Shown here: positions 1 through 5,535 of the stretch, in pieces | Layout of the letters: every line of letters begins with the position of its first letter | Position numbering within the stretch: position 1 is the first letter of the stretch | DNA from: Minisyncoccota bacterium | GTDB lineage: Bacteria > Patescibacteriota > Minisyncoccia > Minisyncoccales > Minisyncoccaceae | Reading direction: 5' to 3' | Assembly: GCA_028711945.1 (NCBI GenBank) | Contig: JAQTRG010000026.1 | Location: forward strand, 1 to 6,628 | Length of the DNA: 6,628 nt | Notes under the pieces: generated by a model | What the model saw: the letters and a program-made list of their open reading frames with translations, nothing else | What the model was told of the DNA's origin: nothing | The model's database searches: none | Program-made: the position numbers and the translations under genes

Positions 1-2043
1 CTTGGGCTAGAAGAAACAGAAGAAACTGAAAATGTTTCAAACGCTATTGCTGAATCAAAGGAAGAAACCACTAAAGAAGATGACGAAAAAGAATTAAGAG
101 CCATCGCAGAAAAAACTTTTGAGATTGAAAAATCTTTAAAAAGCATTAGCAAAGAAAAAGCTCCTTTTGAAAAAAGAAAAGCTGAGATTAACAAACAAAT
201 AGATAATTTAAGAAAAAAATTAGATATTGTTCTTGAACAAAAAAATGTATTAAGCGAAGTCAAAAAAGGAATGGAAAAGAAGGAAGCTGCAGCAGAAACA
301 ACCGAAGACAAAAGAGCTATAGAAAAAGACAGATGGAAGATAGAAGAAGAAAGAGCTGCTGTTGAGAAAGAGAAAGATGAAAGAGAAGACGAAATAAAAT
401 CATTAAAACTAGAGATAAAAGAGTGTGATTCAAGTTGCGAAGAACTATTAGCAAAAGAAAGGGCTCTTAACCAAGAATTAATTACGTTACGAAGAGATAG
501 AGATCAAATTATCTCAAACCAAGCCAAAGAAGAGCTTGCTAAAAAGCTTGAACCGTTAGTAGCGGAAGCAGAGAGTATAAAGAGAGAAATGTTTGAGAAC
601 ACAAAAGTTGTAAATGATGCTGAAAGACGTCTATCTGAAATTGTTCTAAAAGAAAAAACTGCAGAAAATGACATTAACAAATTAGAAAAAAAACAGAAAG
701 AGACTAAAGATGAATCTTCTTTAAGAGATATTGAAAACAAAAGGAGAGCAGCCGAAGACAGCAGAAGAAACCTAGAAAAAGACAGATGGAGCACTGAAGA
801 TGAGCTAAAAACTTTTGAAGAAAAAAAGAATCTTATCAAAGAAAACTATCAAAGAGTTGCTATTTTGATAAGACAAATTAAAAAAGAAATAGCTGAAATC
901 GAAGAAACAGCAAAGGAAGAAAATTCTCAAGAAGAAATCTTAACGGTTGAAACAACTCCTGAAGCAAGCCCCGAGACAGAAGAGCCTGAGCTTAATTTAG
1001 AATCTGAACTTGAATTAGATTTAGAGCCAGAGACAGAAGAGCCTAAACCAATCCCTGAACCTGAAATAGAACCAGAAGAAGAAATAGAAATCCCAAAGAT
1101 ATTGCCTAGCGCAAAAGAACTTGGGCTAGAAGAGCCAGAAGAAGTCCCAGATACTGCTATTGAATTAGAAAAATCTGAACCAAAAGAAAAAATCGCAAAA
1201 GATGAAAAAGAAGAAGAGCTAAGAATTATCGCAGAAAAAACTTTTGAGGTAGAAGATGCTTTGAAAAGCATAAGCGAAGAAAAGGCTCCTTTTGATAAAA
1301 GAAAGGCTGAGATTAATGAACAAATAGATAATTTAAGAAAAAAACTAGACATCGTTCTTGAAAAGAAAAAGGGGCTAGACGAAGTCAAAAAGGGGATAGA
1401 AGAAAGAGAAATCTCAGCTGCAACAACTGAAGACAAAAGAGCTATAGAAAAAGACAGATGGAAGATAGAAGAAGAGAGAACTATTATTGAAAAAGAAAAA
1501 GACGAAAGAGAAGATGAAATAAAATCATTGAAACTACAGATAAGAGAGTGTGATTTGAATTGCGAAAAAGTGTTAGCAAGAGAAAAAGATTTGAATCAAA
1601 ACTTAGAAATACTACAAAAAGACAGAAATAAAATCATTCTTGGACAAGCCAAAGAAGATCTTGCTAAAAAACTTGTACCCTTAGAAGGGGAGATAGAAAA
1701 CATAAAAAAGGGAATGTTTGAGAATACAAAAATATCTGACAAGACTGAAAGACGTCTGTCTGAAATTGTTCTAAAAGAAAAAACAGTAGAAGATGAAATT
1801 AGATTATTAGAGAAAAGACAAAAAGAGACTAAGGACGATATTGTTATGAGAGATATTGAAAACAAAAGGAGGGCAGCCGAAGACAGCAGAAGAAACCTAG
1901 AAAAAGACAGGTGGGATATCGAAGACAAGCTAAAAGACCTTGGCGAGGCGAGAAATCTTATCAAGGAAAATTATCAAAAAGTTGCAATTCTGGTAAGGCA
2001 GATTAAAAAAGAATTAGCTGAAATCGAAGAAAAAATAAAATAA
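1..2043 (+). CDS. Large tandem-repeat coiled-coil protein, 5'-truncated by the window edge
   Basis: I do not recognise a named family. The frame is open from base 1 to the TAA at 2041-2043, giving 680 visible residues. The ATG at 271 is an internal Met, because the reading frame and the repeat homology both run upstream of it, so the true start is outside the window. The protein is dominated by Glu, Lys, Arg and Asp with regular Leu/Ile, as in long coiled coils, and no signal peptide or membrane segment is visible. It holds two copies of a 272-residue unit (residues 31-302 and 406-677) joined by an acidic Pro/Glu-rich linker. Each unit has two EKDRW motifs (residues 108-112, 259-263, 483-487, 634-638) and one Cys-X3-Cys pair (C142/C146, C517/C521). 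The stop overlaps the ATG of the next gene, so it probably heads a coupled three-gene unit. A structural or scaffold role is inference only; an SMC-like role is unlikely because no ATPase motifs are visible. Confidence 0.85.
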   Translation, partial: LGLEETEETENVSNAIAESKEETTKEDDEKELRAIAEKTFEIEKSLKSISKEKAPFEKRKAEINKQIDNLRKKLDIVLEQKNVLSEVKKGMEKKEAAAETTEDKRAIEKDRWKIEEERAAVEKEKDEREDEIKSLKLEIKECDSSCEELLAKERALNQELITLRRDRDQIISNQAKEELAKKLEPLVAEAESIKREMFENTKVVNDAERRLSEIVLKEKTAENDINKLEKKQKETKDESSLRDIENKRRAAEDSRRNLEKDRWSTEDELKTFEEKKNLIKENYQRVAILIRQIKKEIAEIEETAKEENSQEEILTVETTPEASPETEEPELNLESELELDLEPETEEPKPIPEPEIEPEEEIEIPKILPSAKELGLEEPEEVPDTAIELEKSEPKEKIAKDEKEEELRIIAEKTFEVEDALKSISEEKAPFDKRKAEINEQIDNLRKKLDIVLEKKKGLDEVKKGIEEREISAATTEDKRAIEKDRWKIEEERTIIEKEKDEREDEIKSLKLQIRECDLNCEKVLAREKDLNQNLEILQKDRNKIILGQAKEDLAKKLVPLEGEIENIKKGMFENTKISDKTERRLSEIVLKEKTVEDEIRLLEKRQKETKDDIVMRDIENKRRAAEDSRRNLEKDRWDIEDKLKDLGEARNLIKENYQKVAILVRQIKKELAEIEEKIK
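91..906 (+). repeat. Coiled-coil repeat unit A (816 bp, in frame)
   Basis: This is the first copy of a long in-frame direct repeat inside the coiled-coil gene. It runs from the 'ELRAIAEKTFEIE' segment to 'EIAEIEE'. It aligns with unit B at a constant offset of 1125 bp (375 codons) without gaps at every anchor I checked: EKDRW, Cys-X3-Cys, RRLSEIVLKEKT and RRAAEDSRRNLEKDRW. Long stretches are nearly identical at the DNA level, for example around 301-356 and 733-790. Other stretches differ at many codons, so the copies are not brand new. Confidence 0.9.
907..1215 (+). other. Acidic Pro/Glu-rich interunit linker, with a 15-bp internal direct repeat
   Basis: This coding linker (residues 303-405) joins the two coiled-coil units. 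It is very rich in Glu and Pro with few hydrophobic residues and is probably disordered or extended. It contains a 15-bp direct repeat, gagacagaagagcct, at 973-987 and 1030-1044 (19 codons apart), encoding ETEEP twice. Its last third, from cttgggctaga at 1120, matches the window's first bases, where the same LGLEE segment occurs at 1-15. The preceding linker therefore also belongs to the repeat, with a 6-bp (two-codon) length difference between the copies. Confidence 0.75.
1216..2031 (+). repeat. Coiled-coil repeat unit B (816 bp, in frame)
   Basis: This is the second copy of the 272-residue unit, ending four codons before the stop of the coiled-coil gene. It keeps both EKDRW motifs (residues 483-487 and 634-638) and the Cys-X3-Cys pair (C517/C521) at exactly the same relative positions as unit A. 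Conservation of frame and length indicates that the protein product, not just the DNA, is under selection. Confidence 0.9.
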
Positions 2044-2147
2044 TGGACAAAAAGAAAAGACAATTTAAACTATTGATAAGAGCTGTTATTGTTTTGATAC
2101 TACTAATAGTAGTTTTAGGATTATTAAAATTATTCAATATAATATGA
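2043..2147 (+). CDS. 34-residue single-pass membrane microprotein
   Basis: This short reading frame is supported by context and composition. Its ATG overlaps the stop of the coiled-coil gene (TAATG at 2041-2045). Its TGA overlaps the ATG of the DksA-like gene (ATGA at 2144-2147). Such stop-start overlaps on both sides are typical of translationally coupled operon genes. The product starts with a strongly basic segment, MDKKKRQFK. A hydrophobic stretch of Leu, Ile and Val follows from about residue 10 to 31, long enough for one membrane span, then a very short tail (NII). By the positive-inside rule the N terminus should be cytoplasmic. No Shine-Dalgarno sequence is obvious, consistent with reinitiation. 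I recognise no family. A membrane anchor or small partner for a neighbour is a guess. The alternative is an unused intergenic frame, which the double overlap and clean topology make less likely. Confidence 0.6.
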   Translation: MDKKKRQFKLLIRAVIVLILLIVVLGLLKLFNII

Positions 2148-2488
2148 CACAAGATTTTATAAACCAAAGAAAAGCAGACTTACTCAAAAAGAAAAGGGAC
2201 ATAGAAGAACAATTAAAAGGCTTTGCTGAAAAGAAAAGTAGCAACAACTGGGAAACTAAATACCCTCAAATGGAAGAAAGCCTAGAAGAAAGCAGCGATG
2301 AGGTTGAAGAATATGAAAACCTTTTAGGAGTAGAACGCGCTTTAGAAGAAGACCTTAAATCTGTTAATTCTTCACTAAATAAAATGGAGAATAACGCATA
2401 CGGAAAGTGTGAACACTGCGGTCGAGAGATTGAAGAAGAAAGATTAGTAGCCTTGCCAGAAGCTAAAGCTTGCAATAGCTGTAGATAA
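2144..2488 (+). CDS. DksA/TraR-family C4 zinc-finger protein
   Basis: A 114-residue cytoplasmic protein of the DksA/TraR family, whose known members enter the RNA polymerase secondary channel and adjust initiation at selected promoters, often with ppGpp. The C terminus carries the signature zinc finger YGKCEHCGREI...ACNSCR. Its ligands are C89, C92, C110 and C113, with the classical C-X2-C-X17-C-X2-C spacing. Residues 1-80 are mostly charged and helical, fitting the coiled-coil arm. The segment DEVEEY (52-57) lies where E. coli DksA has its acidic tip DPVDRA, so D52 and E55 may correspond to D71 and D74, with Tyr in place of the Ala. It is shorter than E. coli DksA (151 residues) and longer than TraR (73). 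Its ATG overlaps the microprotein stop and no Shine-Dalgarno is visible, so coupled translation is likely. The family call is firm. The exact target, and whether it responds to ppGpp, cannot be seen. Confidence 0.93.
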   Translation: MTQDFINQRKADLLKKKRDIEEQLKGFAEKKSSNNWETKYPQMEESLEESSDEVEEYENLLGVERALEEDLKSVNSSLNKMENNAYGKCEHCGREIEEERLVALPEAKACNSCR

Positions 2489-2514
2489 AAAAGAGGGGAT
2501 TCCCCCTCTTTTTT
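2487..2514. terminator. Bidirectional intrinsic terminator after the DksA-like gene
   Basis: A perfect 12-bp inverted repeat: AAAAAAGAGGGG (2487-2498) and CCCCTCTTTTTT (2503-2514), with the four-base loop ATTC. The GC-rich core GAGGGG/CCCCTC is flanked by an A-tract on one side and a T-tract on the other, so it can terminate transcripts from either strand. It begins inside the TAA stop of the DksA-like gene. Confidence 0.92.
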
Positions 2515-2519
2515 GCATC

Positions 2520-2549
2520 AAAAAACTGAACCCTAGTTCAGCATTTTTT
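2520..2549. terminator. Second bidirectional terminator, after the M23 peptidase gene
   Basis: Inverted repeat CTGAAC (2526-2531) and GTTCAG (2536-2541) with loop CCTA. An A-run (2520-2525) lies on the left and a T-run (2544-2549) on the right. Read on the - strand, it follows directly after the peptidase stop codon (2548-2550) and gives a hairpin followed by TTTTTT. It also works as a back-up terminator for + strand transcripts that pass the first hairpin. Confidence 0.85.
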
Positions 2550-3597
2550 AATATGATATTGCACTGCCTCTTCCAAATTTAGTTAATGGATTAGAAGCTC
2601 CTCTGGTTTCAAAGTGTAAATGAGATCCTATCCCTCCATTTGCCTTAACAACTCTTCCGGTATTGCCCATGTACCCGATAACTTGGCCCTGAGAAACATT
2701 TGCTCCTGGAACCAACTCTCTGCTGAAGAAACTTAAATGGGCGTATAGGGTTACCACTCCATTAGAATGAAGTATTGTTACATAGTTCCCGTATGGCCAT
2801 TTATTTTTCATAATTTGAACCTGGCCTCCAGCTGCTGCAACGACAGGCGTTCCAATCTGATTAGAAATATCTATCGCTGTGTAATATGCCTTTCCACTGT
2901 TAGTATATGAGTAATGAGCTCCTTGAGATACTATCCCTATCGTTGGGACAATCAAATATGAATTAGGAAGAACAACTTGCGCATAGGTTGGAGTAGCAGC
3001 AGGCGTTGTTTTAACAACTTTTGGCGTCTTTCCATTAGGAATAATTACAACATCTCCGATATATATATCTCCACTGACATCTAAAGCGTTATATTCAATA
3101 ACCTCATCTTTGTTGGCGCTATATTTTTTAGCAATCGTATCAATTGTTTCTCCTTTTTCTACCATGTGAAGGATTCCATTAATCGGTAAAATTAAAAGCT
3201 CCTGGCCAGGTTGAATATTGTTGCTTACAAGTTCATTGGCTAGGAGTATTGTTTCTACTGATATATTATATTTTTCTGCTATCCCTGACAAACTTTCCCC
3301 TTTCGCTACCGTGTGTTTAATGATATACTTTTCTTCACTTGAAGAAATTTCGTCATCAAACAATGACCCTAATGTCTGAGAAGATACAAATAGAGGAGAA
3401 GATATGGCGCTAATCACTTTGCCTTGCTCCATAATGATATTATTAGCAATGGGTTGAAAAGAGGCCTCAATATTGATAAAATTGCTTTGTAGCCTTGAAA
3501 TCGATGTATTAGAAGTCTTGCTTCCCTTTATGACAAATAATATGCCTAAAAGGCCTAAAAACAAGAAAAAGAGGCATATCACCCTTCTTTCTCGCAT
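2548..3597 (-). CDS. Membrane-anchored LysM-LysM-M23 family peptidase (probable peptidoglycan hydrolase)
   Basis: A 349-residue envelope protein. The short basic start MRERR followed by a hydrophobic segment (about 6-23) acts as an uncleaved anchor or signal. Residues 24-90 are unassigned. LysM 1 spans about 91-138 (IIKHTVAKGESLSGIAEKY...PGQELLILP) and LysM 2 about 143-187; LysM domains bind N-acetylglucosamine-containing glycans. A Pro/Thr-rich spacer leads to a C-terminal M23 (LytM/NlpD-like) domain at about 215-340. D243 of AIDIS, H287 of YAHLS and H326/H328 of GSHLHFE match M23 metal or catalytic positions. The usual first zinc ligand, the His of HxGxD, is Tyr239; H228 lies upstream. The enzyme may use a shifted ligand or be inactive, as in NlpD/EnvC-type activators. 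The ATG start gives a complete anchor; no strong Shine-Dalgarno precedes it. It is divergent from rsmA and convergent with the DksA-like gene. Confidence 0.9.
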   Translation of the reverse strand: MRERRVICLFFLFLGLLGILFVIKGSKTSNTSISRLQSNFINIEASFQPIANNIIMEQGKVISAISSPLFVSSQTLGSLFDDEISSSEEKYIIKHTVAKGESLSGIAEKYNISVETILLANELVSNNIQPGQELLILPINGILHMVEKGETIDTIAKKYSANKDEVIEYNALDVSGDIYIGDVVIIPNGKTPKVVKTTPAATPTYAQVVLPNSYLIVPTIGIVSQGAHYSYTNSGKAYYTAIDISNQIGTPVVAAAGGQVQIMKNKWPYGNYVTILHSNGVVTLYAHLSFFSRELVPGANVSQGQVIGYMGNTGRVVKANGGIGSHLHFETRGASNPLTKFGRGSAISY

Positions 3598-3731
3598 AGT
3601 TCCAATCCAATCTTTGATTGTATTTTTGATAAGAATAAGCCTTAATTACAGAATTTCTATTAAAAACCCTGCGTATTAATAAGTAATCTAATAAACCTAA
3701 GAATATCTATATTTTAGACCTTAATACCCAT
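3598..3731. promoter_or_regulatory. Divergent intergenic region between the M23 peptidase gene and rsmA
   Basis: This 134-bp AT-rich gap must hold the promoters of both divergent genes. Possible -10 boxes are TACAAT on the - strand (3617-3622, read in reverse) for the peptidase and TATATT on the + strand (3708-3713) for rsmA. Both lie close enough to the start codons to give very short leaders, but I see no convincing -35 match at 16-18 bp for either. Neither start codon has a good Shine-Dalgarno. No riboswitch-like or operator-like inverted repeat was recognised. Confidence 0.3.
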
Positions 3732-4547
3732 ATGTCAAGAAATCTCTCCACAAGAAAAACACAGCTACAAAAGCTCTTAGGGCAGAGCTTTTTAAAGGAT
3801 CAAAATCAAGTAAGAAAGATTGTTGATTCAGCTCAAATAGGAAAAAAAGAAACAATCCTAGAAATAGGAGGAGGGGAAGGTTCTATTACCCTTGAATTAG
3901 TTAAAAAAGCTAAAAAAGTGGTATGTATAGAAAAAGACAGTATATTAGCCCATGGACTAAAAGATCTTAACATTAAAAACCTTGAAGTAATTGAAGCTGA
4001 CGTTCTCCAGCTTTTTAAAAACAACAAGCTTGATATAAAAGGACTAAAAGAATACAAAGTAGTAGCCAACATCCCATACTATTTAACGTCAATACTAATC
4101 AGAAACCTACTGGAAGCAGACAACAAACCCAATGACATCTTTTTAATGATTCAAAAAGAAGTTGCTGAAAGAATCTGTTCCAAGCCACCACACATGTCCA
4201 TATTGTCAGTATCTGTTCAATACTATGCTGACCCCAAAACACTATTTAAAGTTTCCAAAGGATGTTCTTCCCCTCAGCCTAAAGTTGATAGCGCTCTTAT
4301 CCAAATAACTCCAAAAGGAATAAAAAAGAACGATTCGTTCTTCAAAGTGGTTAAAGCTGGTTTTTCTCATCCAAGAAAACAGCTGATTAATAATTTAAGC
4401 AATGGGCTTAGGATAAGCAGGGAAGAGGCAAGTTCTTGTCTTAAAAAGATTGGCATTGAACCTGAGCAAAGAGCTGAGACGCTTTCATTGGATGATTGGG
4501 TCAACCTTCATAACGCCCTCGTTAATCATGGGAAGAATAGTAAATGA
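3732..4547 (+). CDS. rsmA: 16S rRNA (adenine(1518)-N6/adenine(1519)-N6)-dimethyltransferase RsmA/KsgA
   Basis: A 271-residue protein, the normal length for RsmA/KsgA. Members use S-adenosylmethionine to dimethylate two adjacent adenines in helix 45 near the 3' end of 16S rRNA, late in small-subunit assembly. The N-terminal LLGQSFLKD matches the family motif LGQNFL, with Ser19 where Asn is usual. Motif I is ILEIGGGEG (42-50), and the acidic ribose contact is E67 in CIEKD. Motif IV, the catalytic N-I-P-Y-Y, is at 113-117. The C-terminal region has FSHPRKQLINNL (211-222), comparable to the usual FSQRRKxLRNxL, and the closing RAETLSLDDW (247-256). The ATG at 3732 fits the family's N-terminal length; no Shine-Dalgarno is visible upstream. 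The last 63 bp overlap the 3' end of the convergent - strand gene. The call is firm; the Ser19 substitution is the only motif oddity. Confidence 0.96.
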   Translation: MSRNLSTRKTQLQKLLGQSFLKDQNQVRKIVDSAQIGKKETILEIGGGEGSITLELVKKAKKVVCIEKDSILAHGLKDLNIKNLEVIEADVLQLFKNNKLDIKGLKEYKVVANIPYYLTSILIRNLLEADNKPNDIFLMIQKEVAERICSKPPHMSILSVSVQYYADPKTLFKVSKGCSSPQPKVDSALIQITPKGIKKNDSFFKVVKAGFSHPRKQLINNLSNGLRISREEASSCLKKIGIEPEQRAETLSLDDWVNLHNALVNHGKNSK

Positions 4548-5531
4548 TTTAGGACTAAATTCTTTTAATGCTTCAAAACTAGGATTATAGACATAACTAT
4601 ATTTAATCACATTAACACAGTCTGAATAAACTGGCTTAGGAAAAAAATGGCACCTTGCATCTATATTTTCTTTAGTTTTGTCTTTTAATATAACTCCACC
4701 TCCTCCGTTTATCTTCATGGAAATTACACCTCCTACAAAATTAGGACATACTTCTGAAATATTTCCACTTCCATTTACAGTGCAAGACCAATCTTTACCT
4801 ACAGGCTTTTTTCCATATTCTTCTGATTTTTCTTTGCAATCTATATTATTAAAAAAAGTAACTGATGGAGCAGAAGATGATTTTGGCATCTTAAAAATCA
4901 ATACCGACCCAAGTTTTCCGCCTTTAATTGGTGGATTGTTCTGATCTCCCGAAGAAGAACCAATGTCAGCCAAATCACTAGTTACCCACGAACACCTATC
5001 TTCAAGATTTCCTTTGTTAAATAAAATTGCTCCAAAATCAAAATTGTCTGGATTCTCAAATTTAATAGATTTAGTTACAAAACTATCTGGGATAAAAGCA
5101 TTTGTTTTGGTTAAGACCATTTTAGTGATTCCATCTTCTTTGTACAAATAGACTCCCTTATCTGGAGGAACGACTAAAGGCTCGACAACTGATACAGGTA
5201 ATTTATCTAAACTAACTTGAGTTAATTGAGGATTAATTGTATTCAAAATCATATATGAACCAAAAAGAATAACTAATCCAAAAACTATATTCTGTATTTT
5301 CTTTCTAACTTGATCCATCTTTCCTTCCTCTCCGCTTGAAGTCATATAATCAACACCTGCCAAAACTAACATGATTACTGCAAGAAAACTTCCAACTGTT
5401 ATTCCTATATTAAAAAGATAGATTATTAATTCTGTTGCAGAGTCTCCTGAAAAAGTAGTAATCAATGCGTGGGCAGGGGACAAGGAGAAGAAAGAAAGAA
5501 AAATAATTGTTGATAAAAGTTTGTAGTTCAT
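4485..5531 (-). CDS. Exported protein with a pilin-like (VirB2/TrbC-type) two-helix module and a beta-rich, crystallin-like domain
   Basis: 348 residues from the ATG at 5531. The frame extends to a TTG at 5543, but that would overlap the upstream gene, and the ATG alone gives a normal signal peptide. Residues 1-22 (MNYKLLSTIIFL...SPAHA) form a signal peptide ending in AHA. Two hydrophobic helices (about 35-61 and 79-96) flank a polar loop (VDYMTSSGEEGK...) and end in ILNTINPQL. This layout is that of VirB2/TrbC-like proteins common in CPR genomes. The rest should be extracytoplasmic and beta-rich, with six Cys (180, 232, 250, 262, 294, 305) that could form disulfides. The segments YLYKEDGI, ILFNKGNLEDRCSWV and LGSVLIF align with Greek-key-like motifs of the upstream paralog. 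Its ATG lies four bases after that gene's stop, so the two are probably co-transcribed. The C terminus overlaps rsmA in antisense. True pilin function is doubtful, since VirB2 pilins are much shorter; a surface or T4SS-related role is inference. Confidence 0.75.
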   Translation of the reverse strand: MNYKLLSTIIFLSFFSLSPAHALITTFSGDSATELIIYLFNIGITVGSFLAVIMLVLAGVDYMTSSGEEGKMDQVRKKIQNIVFGLVILFGSYMILNTINPQLTQVSLDKLPVSVVEPLVVPPDKGVYLYKEDGITKMVLTKTNAFIPDSFVTKSIKFENPDNFDFGAILFNKGNLEDRCSWVTSDLADIGSSSGDQNNPPIKGGKLGSVLIFKMPKSSSAPSVTFFNNIDCKEKSEEYGKKPVGKDWSCTVNGSGNISEVCPNFVGGVISMKINGGGGVILKDKTKENIDARCHFFPKPVYSDCVNVIKYSYVYNPSFEALKEFSPKSFTILPMINEGVMKVDPIIQ

Positions 5532-5535
5532 TTTT

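Noticed and set aside
271..273. ATG at 271 as the start of the coiled-coil protein
   Set aside because: The frame is open back to base 1. Bases 1-270 encode sequence homologous to residues before the same point in the second repeat unit, so this Met is internal.
504..1964. Three long - strand open frames (504-839, 927-1436, 1596-1964) rich in Ser, Phe and Leu
   Set aside because: They are antisense shadows of the Glu/Lys-rich coiled-coil gene: GAA/AAA/AGA codons read in reverse give Phe, Ser and Leu. The first and third are related only because they oppose the two repeat units.
91..2031. Mobile element or CRISPR-like origin for the long direct repeats
   Set aside because: The repeats are in frame, coding and of constant unit length, with no terminal inverted repeats, transposase or spacer structure.
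1..2043. SMC/Rad50-type ATPase identity for the long coiled-coil protein
   Set aside because: No Walker A, Walker B or signature motif is visible in 680 residues, and the C terminus ends directly after the coiled coil without an ATPase head.
2266..2475. - strand open frame opposite the DksA-like gene
   Set aside because: It lies entirely antisense to a recognised zinc-finger protein and has no recognisable features of its own.
3473..3679. + strand frame of 68 codons crossing the M23 gene start and the intergenic region
   Set aside because: Most of it is antisense to the peptidase's signal-anchor codons, with no ribosome binding site or recognisable domain. It would also occupy the divergent promoter region.
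3833..4072. - strand frame inside rsmA
   Set aside because: It is antisense to conserved methyltransferase motifs I to IV, so it is a shadow.
4678..5151. Two + strand frames (4678-4944 and 4963-5151) inside the exported-protein gene
   Set aside because: They are antisense to the beta-rich domain of the downstream paralog and show no independent coding evidence.
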